A stretch of 33,825 nt of DNA from an uncultured Myxococcales bacterium (GTDB lineage: Bacteria; Myxococcota_A; UBA9042), in the NCBI GenBank assembly GCA_903919145.1, contig CAIXGW010000023.1, positions 1 through 33,825 on the forward strand, in the 5' to 3' direction. A program made the position numbers and the translations under genes. Positions 1-8,050 of this stretch are shown piece by piece. The notes under the pieces were generated by a model. That model was not told the origin of the DNA, did no database searches, and saw only the letters and a list, made by a program, of their open reading frames with translations. The stretch's first letter is position 1. Each line of letters begins with the position of its first letter.

Positions 1-90
1 AACGCGACCCGGCATCTGGAGGGCCGTGCGGCGACCCCACATATCGTGGCGCGTTTCTTCATGGAGAAGCATGTCAAATATGCTGCCTGA
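1..90 (+). CDS. Possible 3' end of a gene cut by the window edge
   Basis: The first forward frame is open from the edge to a TGA at 88-90 and would encode 29 residues ending in FMEKHVKYAA. The residue mix looks protein-like, but 29 open codons are easily met by chance in DNA this GC-rich. I do not recognise a family. The opposite strand is also open here as the tail of the transposase remnant, so at most one of the two is real; the transposase similarity seems to stop near position 110, which leaves room for this gene. Confidence is low. Confidence 0.25.
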   Translation, partial: NATRHLEGRAATPHIVARFFMEKHVKYAA

Positions 91-1115
91 GTGTCGCCCA
101 TTTGGGTGCCGGAGTAGTAGCACAGGCCGGCCTTCCGGTCGTTGAGATAGCCGTGCAGGTGGACCAGTTCGTCACGCACACTGGCCGGCTGCCCTTTGCG
201 TTTGGCCTGCACCAAGAGGCCTCCGAGCATCTCGGTGACTTCGCCTTGCAGAAGCAGGTCGCGTTGCCGCGTCGTCCAGCGCTTGCGCGCCAGCTCTTCG
301 CTGGGGTGTACTACTCGCCCCGCCGTGGCAATGTGGTCGGCAACGTGGAAGAAATCCAAGACTATCCGCGCACCAGGCAGCCACGCCTCGGCCATCTTCG
401 CCAGCCAGACGGCACCGTCGGCCAGGAAGACCACCTTATTGCGCACGATGGGCGCGCCGTCGCAGTCCTTGGGCAGCCAGCGCTGGACCGCCTGCCAAAG
501 CAGCTTGCCCAGCTCGTCGGGCGTCCCCTGTACCACCACGTACTGGCGGTGGGTCACCTGCTTGCGATCCTTGCTGATGTCCGCCCGTTCCGAGGAGGCA
601 AACAGCACCGCCAGCTTCACCTCGTGCCAGCCATCGTCGATCCACAGCATGAGCCCGTCGGCCTCGACGTACAGTCGTTCATCGGGCAGGAGTTGCCTTG
701 AGTCACCCAGAATGCCTTCGCTCATGAGGGCTTGCGCCACCGCCCCGCCATCCTGGCAGATGCTGTGGATCTTGGTGCCGCTCAGCTCGATCCCAGCCAA
801 CTCCGCCAGGACCGTTTCTGCCGCTGGTTCATACGGTTCGAGCGTCACCGGCAGCGTGCCTGCGTGACGAAGCGCCATGGTCAAGCCATCCCGGTCGACG
901 CCGAACTGGTCGCAAAGCGACAGCACCTACTTGCGAACCATCGCGTCGAGCTCACGCAACCCGGCATCTTTGTTACCCCCCGGCAGCACCTTGATCGCAC
1001 AGTTCACGCACCTCAGCCTGCAGGCCCTGGCATAGAAGATCCGGATCCAGCATCTTTCCCATCGGCGGCGTATCTCCTTGGCGCCTACGACGGGCGCTCG
1101 TGGTTTCCCAATCGC
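91..1115 (-). pseudogene. ISKra4-like DDE transposase remnant
   Basis: Read on the minus strand, a frame open from about 926 to the window edge contains LYVEADGLMLWIDDGWHEVK, then VVFLADGAVWLAKMAEAWLP and ARIVLDFFHVADHI. This order of two Asp blocks and a D-x-x-H block is typical of ISKra4-type transposases (also related to ISL3-like DDE enzymes). The gene is broken at both ends. Upstream, a plausible N-terminus (MGKMLDPDLLCQGLQAEV, start near 1065) runs into a stop and needs a frameshift near 975, followed by an in-frame TAG at 927-929. Downstream, similarity fades after YLNDRKAGLCYY, before the Gly-Ser-Gly...Glu block that carries the third catalytic residue. The element is therefore inactive. 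Terminal inverted repeats were not found. The family name is from motif recall, not a search. Confidence 0.7.
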
Positions 1116-1338
1116 AGGCTTGCACTGTCTCCTTTGGTTTTGATAGCTTATGACTCATTCACAACCTCCGCTCGCCCTGTGTCCGCGAAACAAGATCGAA
1201 GATCACTTTGCGGATGCGCCCCGAGCTGTGGGCCCCTTGACAAACCCACGCGGACTGTCAAGATCCAATTCGGAACTGCTCGAGGGCTCTTTGCTGAGTC
1301 CTGGGGTTGCCTACGTCTGCTTAACCAAGGGAGCCAGC

Positions 1339-1707
1339 ATGTCTGACCTGCGCCGAATTGCCGCTGCCACTGTTGCCCTTGCCGCGATCTCGGTCGCGTC
1401 GGGCTGCACCATTGCCAAGATCAGTGGCGCTGGGCCTCGCCCGCTTTTGCTCAATAATGTCCAAGGCAAGTACGATGTCATCAAGCACTTTGAGGTCGAA
1501 AAGACGTTAACATTTGACTACACAAACTCAGCAGAGATGGACAAGTTGGTCGCAGAAGTTCTAAATGAAACGAAAGCTGACGCTATCGTCAACCTCCGCA
1601 TCACCGTCAAGATGACGCCTTCCGACTTCCTCTGCAACACCGTGACGTGCAATCTCGCAAATTCAAAGACATGGGCTATTGAGGGCGATGCCATCAAGAT
1701 GAAATAG
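1339..1707 (+). CDS. Small TRL-like lipoprotein
   Basis: This gene encodes 122 residues. The start at 1339 is chosen because AAGGGAG lies just upstream and because it begins a clean lipoprotein signal (MSDLRRIAAATVALAAISVASGC); longer in-frame starts lack this. The lipobox ends in ASGC, so the mature protein is probably lipid-anchored from Cys23. The body contains NNVQGKYDVIKHFEVEKTLT followed by an alternating beta pattern and two Cys (FLCNTVTCNL). It resembles small TRL-like or Bor-like periplasmic lipoproteins, which have no well-defined role. It sits nine bases before the longest frame of the YidD-like gene, so the two may be co-transcribed. The identification as a lipoprotein is firm; the family call is tentative. 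Confidence 0.75.
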   Translation: MSDLRRIAAATVALAAISVASGCTIAKISGAGPRPLLLNNVQGKYDVIKHFEVEKTLTFDYTNSAEMDKLVAEVLNETKADAIVNLRITVKMTPSDFLCNTVTCNLANSKTWAIEGDAIKMK

Positions 1708-1877
1708 GTTTTGCTGTGTGGCGCAAGTGGCTTTGGCCGGCTGAGATCCAGCCAGACAGACAAGGTTCCCGCCCCGACTGTCGACTCGAGCCTACGGCGG
1801 GTTGTCAGCTGCTGAAGAGACGACCACGGTTTCTGAGCTCAACCTTAACCGCAAGGACAAAGAGCAGCCTGCAAAGC

Positions 1878-2291
1878 TTGGTCGATGCGCTCCATCGCGG
1901 GCCATTGCTCGCCTTCAGTGTCTGGGCGTTGCTCGGGTCGATGTCTGCCTGCGTCGATAGCTTCGTGCGGCCCACGGCGGTGACCACCTGGGAGCCTTGG
2001 CCGCCTCCTCCATTGCCGGCAGGAGCACCTACAGGTGTTGGGTTGGCCGATCGCGCCCTGGTAGCCTATCAGCAACGGTTGCGCCGGCCCCATCTCCCTC
2101 ATCATACTGGATGCCAGTTCGAGCCATCGTGTTCAGTCTACGCTCGCGAGGCCTACGCGAACCATGGTGCCGTGCCCGGCTTGATAATGACAGCCAATCG
2201 GCTGTTTTTTAGGGAGGCACTCGCCGATCCCACGGAGTATGCGCCTGTGCTCATCGACGGTGCCCCGCGCCTACAGGATCCCGCGAAGTAA
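1878..2291 (+). CDS. yidD-like: YidD-family protein with lipoprotein signal
   Basis: The C-terminal half carries the YidD (membrane protein insertion efficiency factor) signature: ALVAYQQRLRRPHLP, then GCQFEPSCSVYAREAYANHG and VPGLIMTANRLFFREAL. In the known family, RYxPSCSxYA plus a downstream Arg-rich helix mark a small inner-membrane-associated helper of YidC. Here the core is preceded by LLAFSVWALLGSMSAC, a lipobox-like signal, and a Pro-rich linker, so this copy looks exported and lipid-anchored and is unlikely to assist YidC in the cytoplasm. The start is uncertain: the frame is open from a GTG at 1716, and I chose the TTG at 1878 because it gives a normal-length signal. No convincing ribosome site decides it. 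It is followed by a TPR/membrane protein. Confidence 0.7.
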   Translation: MVDALHRGPLLAFSVWALLGSMSACVDSFVRPTAVTTWEPWPPPPLPAGAPTGVGLADRALVAYQQRLRRPHLPHHTGCQFEPSCSVYAREAYANHGAVPGLIMTANRLFFREALADPTEYAPVLIDGAPRLQDPAK

Positions 2292-2320
2292 TTCACGCGG
2301 CAGCAATGGGGTCGCTCAAC

Positions 2321-3271
2321 ATGCATTGGACAAGGACAATCAAACTCGCGCACGCAACCATGGCGCTCGCAGCGACGTTAGCGGGGTCAAGGCAAGGAAT
2401 GGCGGCGTGCCCGTCAGTCGCCGCACCATGGCCAGAAGTGCGCTGGCTCCAGCAGCGACGCGAGGACTACCGCGCGGCAGGCCTTGCGCTTTCCGAAGTC
2501 TATCTGGCGTCGACAGCTAGACAACGGTCAACAGCGCTACAGTGCCTTACGTCCGTGTACATGGGGGCGGGCCAATGGGGCAAAGCCCTCGAGTCGTGGG
2601 CGGAACTGCGCGGCAGCATTGGCGTGGAGTCGCAGGATCAGTGGCACCTGGGCGAAGCCGTGCTCACCTTGCGTCGAACCGACGTGGCGGTTGTCGACTC
2701 GCTCCCTGGGGGGCTGGTGCGGCCGATGGTAGCTCAAAGCGATGAGCGTGTGCGTCTATGGCTGAAGGCACTGTACGCAATCCGGCGGCATCAGTGGCAC
2801 GAAGCCGGCGAGACATTTGCTGGGCTACATGCAGATTGTGGCCTCACTGCGCCTGACCGTTCGCCGGCGTGCCTCGCTGCGCGCCGCGGCCTGCTTGGGC
2901 TCCAACAGTCGCCAACACGGCGCTCCATCTGGTTGGCCACAACTCTATCCGCATTGGTGCCCGGCGCAGGCTTCCTATATGCAGACCATGCCTTCGATGC
3001 CTTGGCCTACGGGGCATCAACCTGGACGGCGGGGTGGTTGACGTACAGTACGCGCGACCGCCACGCAGGACTCATCGACCAACCTGTGGGCACCTATGTC
3101 CTTGGCGCGACCACGCTGTTCCTGTATGTCGCCAACCTTGTAGCCACACACGATACTGTCCAACGTGCCAACGAAGTTCATGACTGGCAGTACGAGATGG
3201 CATTGACGGTCGGGGCGTGGCCTCAACTCCCAGAACTGCACCTCCCTGCACCTGCAACGGCAGACAAGTAG
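2321..3271 (+). CDS. Exported TPR-like protein with C-terminal membrane segment
   Basis: The protein has about 316 residues. From Met at 2321 it has a signal peptide (HATMALAATLAGSRQGMAA before CPS). Residues about 30-195 are helical with repeat-like spacing and pairs of Cys (CLTSVYMGAGQWGKALESW, ADCGLTAPDRSPACLAARRG), consistent with degenerate TPR units. The C-terminal part has SALVPGAGFLYADHAFDALA followed by two hydrophobic stretches; PGAGxxYxGxxxxG is the hallmark of DUF5683/TM2-like proteins, often found in bacterial envelope TPR proteins. It lies 29 bases after the YidD-like gene, so the two probably form a transcription unit. The role is unknown; an envelope-assembly function is inference from the partner. 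Confidence 0.7.
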   Translation: MHWTRTIKLAHATMALAATLAGSRQGMAACPSVAAPWPEVRWLQQRREDYRAAGLALSEVYLASTARQRSTALQCLTSVYMGAGQWGKALESWAELRGSIGVESQDQWHLGEAVLTLRRTDVAVVDSLPGGLVRPMVAQSDERVRLWLKALYAIRRHQWHEAGETFAGLHADCGLTAPDRSPACLAARRGLLGLQQSPTRRSIWLATTLSALVPGAGFLYADHAFDALAYGASTWTAGWLTYSTRDRHAGLIDQPVGTYVLGATTLFLYVANLVATHDTVQRANEVHDWQYEMALTVGAWPQLPELHLPAPATADK

Positions 3272-3382
3272 ACCCCGAGTTGGGCCTCGCGCACCTGCCC
3301 TTATTCCGCCATCTCGGAGCACGCATTGGCCGGCGCCAGCAATTCGGGATGCATCGGAAGCACTAGCCCGCATATCTCACCA

Positions 3383-4028
3383 TCCTGAGCACCACTGATT
3401 AAAAATCTGTGCTATAACAGCGTCTTGCAGGGAATCTGCGAAGCGCGCCATGACCACAGACTGTACCTCCGGACAGCTCGAGTTCTCAGGTCTCGGCCCA
3501 CGCCGCATCCAGGCCGCGTTCGATGGCAGCCGGGTCACCTCCGACGGCGGCGTGTTGCTGCTGCGCGAAGTTGCCTTGCGCACGCGGAATCTGGACCGCT
3601 TCGCAAATTGCTTCAGCGACCGGCGCGACCCCGCCTGGAACTGACGACAGCGGCGAACCACCGCTACAAGAAGATCGGCTGGGATCCCAAGGCTATCGAA
3701 CGCTTCTTCGTCGATGACTTCCTCGATGCGCACCCACAGCCGCCGCGCAGCATCACCATTGACCTCGACGCCACCGACGACCCGCTGCACGGCAACCAGG
3801 AAGGGCGCTTCTTCCACGGTTATTGCAGAAACTACTGCTACTTGCCGCTGTACATCTTCTGCGGCGACTTTCTGCTGGCGGCCAAGCTGCGTACGTCCAA
3901 CCGAGACGGGGCCGATGGCGCCGTGGAGGAATTGACACGTATCATCGGGCAGATCCGGGCGGAGTGGCCGGACGTGGAAATCACGATTCGCGCCGACTCG
4001 GGCTTCGCGCGCGAGGGCATCGAGGCTG
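3383..4028 (+). mobile_element. IS1380-family element, decayed fragment
   Basis: The fragment holds the left end, a promoter-like TATAAC at 3413-3418 and a broken transposase. Its left edge is estimated near CCTGAGCACC at about 3384. The right edge lies between 4020 and 4030, where the sequence changes abruptly into antisense Cys-rich lipoprotein coding sequence. No right inverted repeat or target duplication can be seen, so the right end has been lost. Confidence 0.65.
3450..4028 (+). pseudogene. IS1380-family transposase, internally deleted and truncated
   Basis: The start MTTDCTSGQLEFSGLGPRR followed by AAFDGSRVTSDGGVLLLREV is the typical IS1380 N-terminus. This frame reaches FSDRRDPAW and stops at 3644. 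The middle of the protein resumes in another frame from about 3633 as LELTTAANHRYKKIGWDPKA, then ITIDLDATDDPLHGNQEGRF and ITIRADSGFAREGIE. The segment that normally joins these blocks is missing, so this is a deletion with frameshift and not a point error. Two catalytic Asp blocks (LDLDATDDP-like and RADSGF) remain; the C-terminal third with the last acidic residue is gone at about 4025. The element cannot move by itself. Confidence 0.85.
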
Positions 4029-4813
4029 CACACCCGGTCTCCGCAGAACCCGCAATCGACCGGACAGCTTGAGAAGCTCTCGCCTTTGTTGCACTTGCAG
4101 TCGCCGCAAGCCAGGCCGCAGTCCTGCGGGCACTTCTCCGGCCCAGCGTCTTCGGGCTCGCAGACGCCGTTGCCGCACACCTGGCTCTTGCAGTCTGTCG
4201 AGCATGTGGCCGGCGACTCGCCCTTGTCGCAGATCTTGTTGCCGCAAGCGGTGCCGCAGTCGATCGCACAGGTCGCTGGGTTCTCGCCGCAGTCGTAGCC
4301 GGTGCACTTGCCGTCGCCGCAACCGCCGCAGCAATCCGTGGCGCACAGCTTGGGTCCTTCGCCTGGCGAGCACACCTGGTCGCCGCAGACAGCACAGTCA
4401 CCCGGGCACACCGACAGGGATTCGCCGCACGCCACATTGCAGGTGCCATCGCCACAGGAGCAGGGCACGGTGCTGCCGTCGACGGAACTCGTGTCGAGCT
4501 GGGCAGCGTCAAACTGGGAAGCGTCGGTTGGGGCAGCGTCTGGAGCATCTGCTGGGACCGCTTCGACCGAATCGTCTGCGGCGCCTTGTAGGCTGTCATC
4601 GCCGTCGGGATTGGGCCCCGCTTCAGGCGAGACTTCGGGCGCCTGAACTCCACTGTCTTGCGCACCGTCAGCCGCGCCGATGTCGGGCCCCGCGACTTCC
4701 AGCTGGGATCGCCCCGCCGCAGGGGAGGCAGGCTGCCCGTCGCACGCCACCGCGCCGATGCCCCACAGCAGCGCCATCAGGCGGTAGAAGGAAGGCCAAC
4801 CTGCCCTTGCCAT
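4029..4813 (-). pseudogene. Cys-rich repeat lipoprotein truncated by an IS1380 remnant
   Basis: The gene starts at 4813 (MARAGWPSFYRLMALLWG, lipobox GAVAC). After the lipid-anchored Cys comes an acidic Ala/Asp/Pro linker of about 90 residues, then tandem units of the form CGDGxCxxxCGExxxxCPxDC (for example CGNKICDKGESPATCSTDC and CGDCKCNKGESFSSCPVDC). At least six units are present. Such chains form disulfide-rich stalks on the cell surface in myxobacteria. The reading frame then passes CGFCGDRVCS and enters the antisense of the IS1380 transposase, so everything after about 4029 is artificial; the frame happens to stay open to 3377. No Cys-rich sequence is found beyond the left side of the IS fragment, so the native 3' end was deleted. 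It is a paralogue of the intact gene at 8051-9064. Confidence 0.75.
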
Positions 4814-5067
4814 CGCTGCTCCCGCCGTCGGTGTATAGAGAGGCCCGCAAATGCTCCAGCCGCCCATCGCCCCCCCCCGCCGCAGCGCCATGTCGCAACC
4901 GACCGGGATCACCCCAGCCGGCGACGGCGAGCCCACGCCAGGCGATCTGCCCCGTCAACCGCAAAATCTCGCGTCAGTTCAAGCCGATCTGCCCCGTGCG
5001 GCCACGGTTCCGGCAGCAGAAGTTCAGCTTATCGGCAGACTGCGGCTAGAAGGCCGTCGCCGCCAGT

Positions 5068-5295
5068 TCAATGACCCCACGCCAAAAGTGCAACAGCCTG
5101 CCGCACCAGGTCCGGGTCAGCCCACACCTGGGTAAACACCTTCCCGTACGCCAGGTTTCTGGGCAACAACCCCATCATGCCTGGGAACGTCACCGGCACT
5201 TCCACCCACAGCCAGTCGCTGACCTTGGCACCCCTGCCTTCAAGCTCCTGCCGAGCCAGGATCGGCGCCAAGTCCGCCCCCCCCGGCCGGGCCAT
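5068..5295 (-). CDS. Small hypothetical protein downstream of SRPBCC gene
   Basis: This frame encodes 75 residues with no cysteine and no signal peptide. It includes WLWVEVPVTFPGMMGLLP and TQVWADPDLVRQAVALLAWG. The start at 5295 follows a purine-rich GGCGAGGGGGG stretch and lies 12 bases after the stop of the SRPBCC gene, which suggests co-transcription. I recognise no family. The residue mix looks like a folded protein, but the frame is short and could be fortuitous in this GC-rich DNA. Confidence 0.4.
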   Translation of the reverse strand: MARPGGADLAPILARQELEGRGAKVSDWLWVEVPVTFPGMMGLLPRNLAYGKVFTQVWADPDLVRQAVALLAWGH

Positions 5296-5307
5296 CGCCC
5301 CCCTCGC

Positions 5308-5856
5308 CTACTTGCCCTGCTCTGCCATACCTTTGAGCGCGCTCAGGCCCTTCTCAAAGTCGGCGCCGACCATCTTGTCCATGTTCATCAGCATCCCCAT
5401 AGCCTTGGACATCAGGTCGCTGTTCTTGCCGCTCATCGACCACTCGACCGAGGTCGTATCCCCCGACTCCGCCAGGGCAAAAACCGTCGTGTTGGTCACG
5501 GCAAAGGGCTCGATGAACTCCAGCTTGATGGTCACCGACTTGCCCGGCTCGACCGCGGTGATGGTCATGCGGCCCTTGCCGACGTCGCTGTTGCCGACCC
5601 ACTCGTAGACCGCGCCCACACCCGTTGCCGCGCCGCTGTAGGTCTTTTTCATGGCGGGATCCAGCTTGTTCCACGGCGACCAGCCGTCCCAAAAATGAAA
5701 ATCGGTGATCAGCGACTCGACCTTGGCTGCCGCCGCCTTGACTTGCGTGCTGCGCCGGATGGCGAAATCCTCCGGCTGCATCGACGCTGCCGCAAGCGTG
5801 CCGACCAGCGCTACCATCACGAGCGCGGCCACGGCGATGGCGATCTTCTTGAACAT
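5308..5856 (-). CDS. Membrane-anchored SRPBCC-family protein
   Basis: The protein has 182 residues. The start at 5856 is supported by AGGGGGGA a few bases upstream and by a direct entry into a hydrophobic N-terminal segment (MFKKIAIAVAALVMVALVGT), a signal anchor or signal peptide. The remainder has the START/SRPBCC helix-grip pattern: IRRSTQVKAAAAKVESLITD, FHFWDGWSPWNKLDPAMKKT, and the C-terminal ADFEKGLSALKGMAEQG helix. The 'W..WSPW...DP.M...Y.G...G.G..Y.W.GN..VG.G' series is typical of the polyketide-cyclase/dehydrase branch. These domains bind hydrophobic ligands in a pocket; the ligand here is unknown. It is an independent family member from the cytosolic SRPBCC protein at 9388-9870. Confidence 0.85.
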   Translation of the reverse strand: MFKKIAIAVAALVMVALVGTLAAASMQPEDFAIRRSTQVKAAAAKVESLITDFHFWDGWSPWNKLDPAMKKTYSGAATGVGAVYEWVGNSDVGKGRMTITAVEPGKSVTIKLEFIEPFAVTNTTVFALAESGDTTSVEWSMSGKNSDLMSKAMGMLMNMDKMVGADFEKGLSALKGMAEQGK

Positions 5857-6249
5857 CGGTTCCCCCCTAATTCGGCCCGCTGTGGGCCCTTGAGTTGCAG
5901 GGGCCACAACCTGCCGCGGATCGCCGCCATGTGAAGCCCGGCTCACGCAAGCTATTGATCAAGCTGCAACTTGCGCCCCAAGTGCCATCTCACCTGCGCC
6001 CAAATCCCCCGGCAGCCGCCCACCCTCGCCAGCCGCGGTTGTCGCCGCCAGCGCCACGGAGTATCGTCGCCGGGGTGACGGGCTGGATGCCCATCGATCC
6101 TAGGGATTTTGCCGCGCCTGCTGGCCTGCTGGTCGTGCCTGGCTCCTCGAACCGCGGTTCCGCGTTGGGTGCCAAACGGACCGGGGCTCGGTCAGACACT
6201 CCCCTGGAGACTGTGACGTCGCAGACTTGGCCGCACCGTGGAGGCCCCC
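5857..6249. other. Intergenic, divergent region
   Basis: About 390 bases separate the SRPBCC gene (minus) from the DUF1801 gene (plus). No convincing coding sequence, repeat or near-consensus promoter was seen; promoters for both divergent genes should lie here. Confidence 0.5.
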
Positions 6250-6642
6250 GTGACCCCAATCGACGTCTACCTCGCCAGCGCGCCGGAGCAGGCCCGCCAG
6301 CGACTGCTGCAGATCCGCCAGGTCGTCTTGGCAGAAGTGCCTGACGGCGTAGAGACGCTCAGCTACGCGATCCCCACCGTTGACCTGGCGGGCCAGCACC
6401 TGGTCCACTTTGCGGGGTTTGCCCACCACGTCGGCTTCTACCCAACGCCCAGTGGCATGGCGGCGTTTGACGGCGAGCTCGCTGCCTACAAGCAGGGCAA
6501 GGGCTCGGTGCAGTTTCCCCATGACCAACCGCTGCCGCTGGAGCTGGTGCGGCAGATGGTGCGCGCTCGCGTCGCCGAAGTGCAGGCGCTGGCGGCGAGC
6601 AAGCGGGCCAAGCGCGCGGCCAACGGTGGCAGCCAGACTTGA
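6250..6642 (+). CDS. DUF1801 / YdhG-like protein
   Basis: The protein has 130 residues and matches the DUF1801 fold in order: IDVYLASAPEQARQRLLQIR, then EVPDGVETLSYAIPTVDLAG, LVHFAGFAHHVGFYPTPSGM, and KGSVQFPHDQPLPLELVRQM. Members of this family (YdhG and Bacillus Fra types) are small cytosolic proteins; some are described as iron chaperones, most are uncharacterised. The start is taken as the GTG at 6250 because GGAGG sits five bases upstream; the GTG at 6238 lies before that ribosome site. The C-terminus ends in a Lys/Arg/Ala tail. It is followed by a decayed saccharopine-dehydrogenase-like gene. Confidence 0.85.
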   Translation: MTPIDVYLASAPEQARQRLLQIRQVVLAEVPDGVETLSYAIPTVDLAGQHLVHFAGFAHHVGFYPTPSGMAAFDGELAAYKQGKGSVQFPHDQPLPLELVRQMVRARVAEVQALAASKRAKRAANGGSQT

Positions 6643-6696
6643 GGCTAGCGAAGGCCGTGCAAGCAGACAGGCCTCGCTCAGCAGACAGGAGGGTCC

Positions 6697-7027
6697 ATGG
6701 GCGCAAGAGTGCTGGTGCTTGGTGGGTACGGCAACACGGGCCAGCGGGCCGCCGTTTGGCACGGTGTTGCGCCTTGAGGCCCAAGGGCAGCGCGAAGGCG
6801 AGACGCTGACTCTGACCACCCAGCTTGGACCGACCGACGGCTACGAGCTGACCGCGGCGCCGGTGGTGGCCTGTGCGCTGCAGCTGCTGGATGGCTCTGT
6901 GGAGCTTCCGGGGGTCCACTGCCAAGCGCTTCTGGCAGAACCAGCTAGATTAATTGCCGATCTCCAGCAAATGGGCATCGCCGTGACCTCGAACCTGGCA
7001 GCGAATTCTTCGGTCTCGCCAGGCTGA
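6697..7027 (+). pseudogene. Saccharopine dehydrogenase-like gene with large internal deletion
   Basis: A well-formed start (AGGAGG at 6687-6692, ATG at 6697) opens MGARVLVLGGYGNTGQRAA, the Rossmann beta-alpha-beta NAD(P)-binding loop of the saccharopine dehydrogenase family. After about 20 residues the frame ends at a TGA (6772-6774). In another frame from about 6755 the characteristic C-terminus appears: GYELTAAPVVACALQLLDGS and LLAEPARLIADLQQMGIAV. Nearly the whole middle of a protein normally several hundred residues long is missing, and the join shifts the frame. A stop follows at 7025-7027. This is a clean internal deletion and the product cannot be an enzyme. Confidence 0.75.
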
Positions 7028-7116
7028 CAGGCCCTGGGCCCAGCTGCCACGTCGGCCGCGGTCAGCCAATCTGGGCCTTGAGCCGGTCCAGGGCGCCGCC
7101 CCAAGCCCATGGCCCC

Positions 7117-7746
7117 CTAGCTATCCGCCAAGAACTCCGCGCTCAGCGGCTTGAGAAAGCGCTGCACATGCCCCTCTGCCAGCTCTACCGTCCAGGCCAT
7201 GGCAGGCACGGCCAGGCAGCGCTGCAGCCACGCAGCCACTGGCGCCGGCGGCTCCAGCCCCAGCCGCACCAAGTAGTCGCTGGCGATGGCTGCGCTCAGG
7301 TCGCCCAGAGAGAACGCGTCGCCGCAGACAAAATCGCGGTCGGCCAGCTGCTGGGCCAGCAAGCCCCAGGTCTTTCGGCACACCGCCGGCGCCTTGAGGC
7401 CCAGGGGCGTGTCGCGCCGCCAAAACAGCTCCGCCATCGGCGCCATCAGGTACAGGTCGGCCAGGCGGTCCCAGTGACGCGCCAGCCGCTGCCGCCCGGG
7501 GGGCAGCATCACCGCCGGCCCCTGCTCTTCCAAGTACTCAATAATCGAAGTCGATTCGCAGATTGGCCCTTCAGACGTCTCCAGGACCGGCATCTTGCCG
7601 TAGGGGCTCAGCGCCACGAACTCGGCGGTGCGCAGTCCGCGAGAAAAGGGGTCGACCTCTTGCAGCTCTACGGCGTCACCGCGAAGACGGACGGCGACCA
7701 TGGCCTTGCGCGAATAGGGCGAAAGCGGGTGAAAATGCAGGCGCAC
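7117..7746 (-). CDS. Glutathione S-transferase family protein
   Basis: The protein has 209 residues. GTG at 7746 is chosen as start because AAGGAG lies eight bases upstream. The thioredoxin-like N-terminal domain (residues 1-80) begins VRLHFHPLSPYSRKAMVAV, with a Ser/Tyr pair where GSTs place the catalytic Ser or Tyr, then the cis-Pro segment GKMPVLETSEGPICESTSII with the conserved ES glutathione-binding pair. The C-terminal all-helical domain includes CGDAFSLGDLSAAIASDYLV, matching the N-capping box (S/T-x-x-D) of GSTs. It probably conjugates glutathione to electrophiles or has a related reductase role; the substrate cannot be inferred. It stands alone, convergent with the decayed gene to its left. 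Confidence 0.9.
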   Translation of the reverse strand: MRLHFHPLSPYSRKAMVAVRLRGDAVELQEVDPFSRGLRTAEFVALSPYGKMPVLETSEGPICESTSIIEYLEEQGPAVMLPPGRQRLARHWDRLADLYLMAPMAELFWRRDTPLGLKAPAVCRKTWGLLAQQLADRDFVCGDAFSLGDLSAAIASDYLVRLGLEPPAPVAAWLQRCLAVPAMAWTVELAEGHVQRFLKPLSAEFLADS

Positions 7747-7869
7747 GGGGCTTCTCCTTGGGCACGGGGTGGCCCGAGGGTACGCTTCGCCGCGCGCCTG
7801 GGTCAATGCCCGCGGCCAAGGGCGGGCCTTTGCAAGGTTGCTGCAAGCTGGGTTGGGGCGGTTGGGCGC

Positions 7870-8000
7870 GTCGGCTGGCGCCGAACGGGCTGGGCCTTTT
7901 TGCCCGCGGCGCCGCCGGGCCCTGCGGGCCAGCTTGCGCCTTCGGCAAAAAGCGGCGTCGCACGCCGCCCTGGCGGGGCCTCATCCCGCGCGCACTGCAG
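7870..8000 (-). repeat. Copy 1 of a structured intergenic repeat
   Basis: On the minus strand the copy starts GCGCGCGGGATGA (7981-7993), continues with GCCCC and GGGC, and then forms a hairpin with arms GCGGCGT/ACGCCGC (7952-7968) followed by TTTTTGCC. A complementary GGCAAAAAGG lies further on, near 7894-7905. The same order of parts occurs at 20009, 21146 and 23840. It fills the gap between the GST gene and the Cys-rich lipoprotein gene. Confidence 0.6.
7947..7968 (-). terminator. Likely intrinsic terminator after Cys-rich lipoprotein gene
   Basis: On the minus strand, arms GCGGCGT and ACGCCGC enclose a GCG loop and are followed at once by five T residues. It lies about 80 bases after the stop of the minus-strand lipoprotein gene (8051) and so is correctly placed and oriented to end that transcript. 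It is also the core hairpin of the repeat family. Confidence 0.6.
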
Positions 8001-8050
8001 AGTGCCAACCGACACAATTCGCTTGGCTGAACGCTGGCTGGAGCAGTGCC

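Noticed and set aside
102..701. Plus-strand frame of 199 residues
   Set aside because: It is antisense to the ISKra4-like transposase, whose motifs are clear on the minus strand.
3838..5049. Long Arg/Ser-rich frames on both strands
   Set aside because: They overlap the Cys-rich lipoprotein in other frames and show only periodic Arg/Ala/Ser bias.
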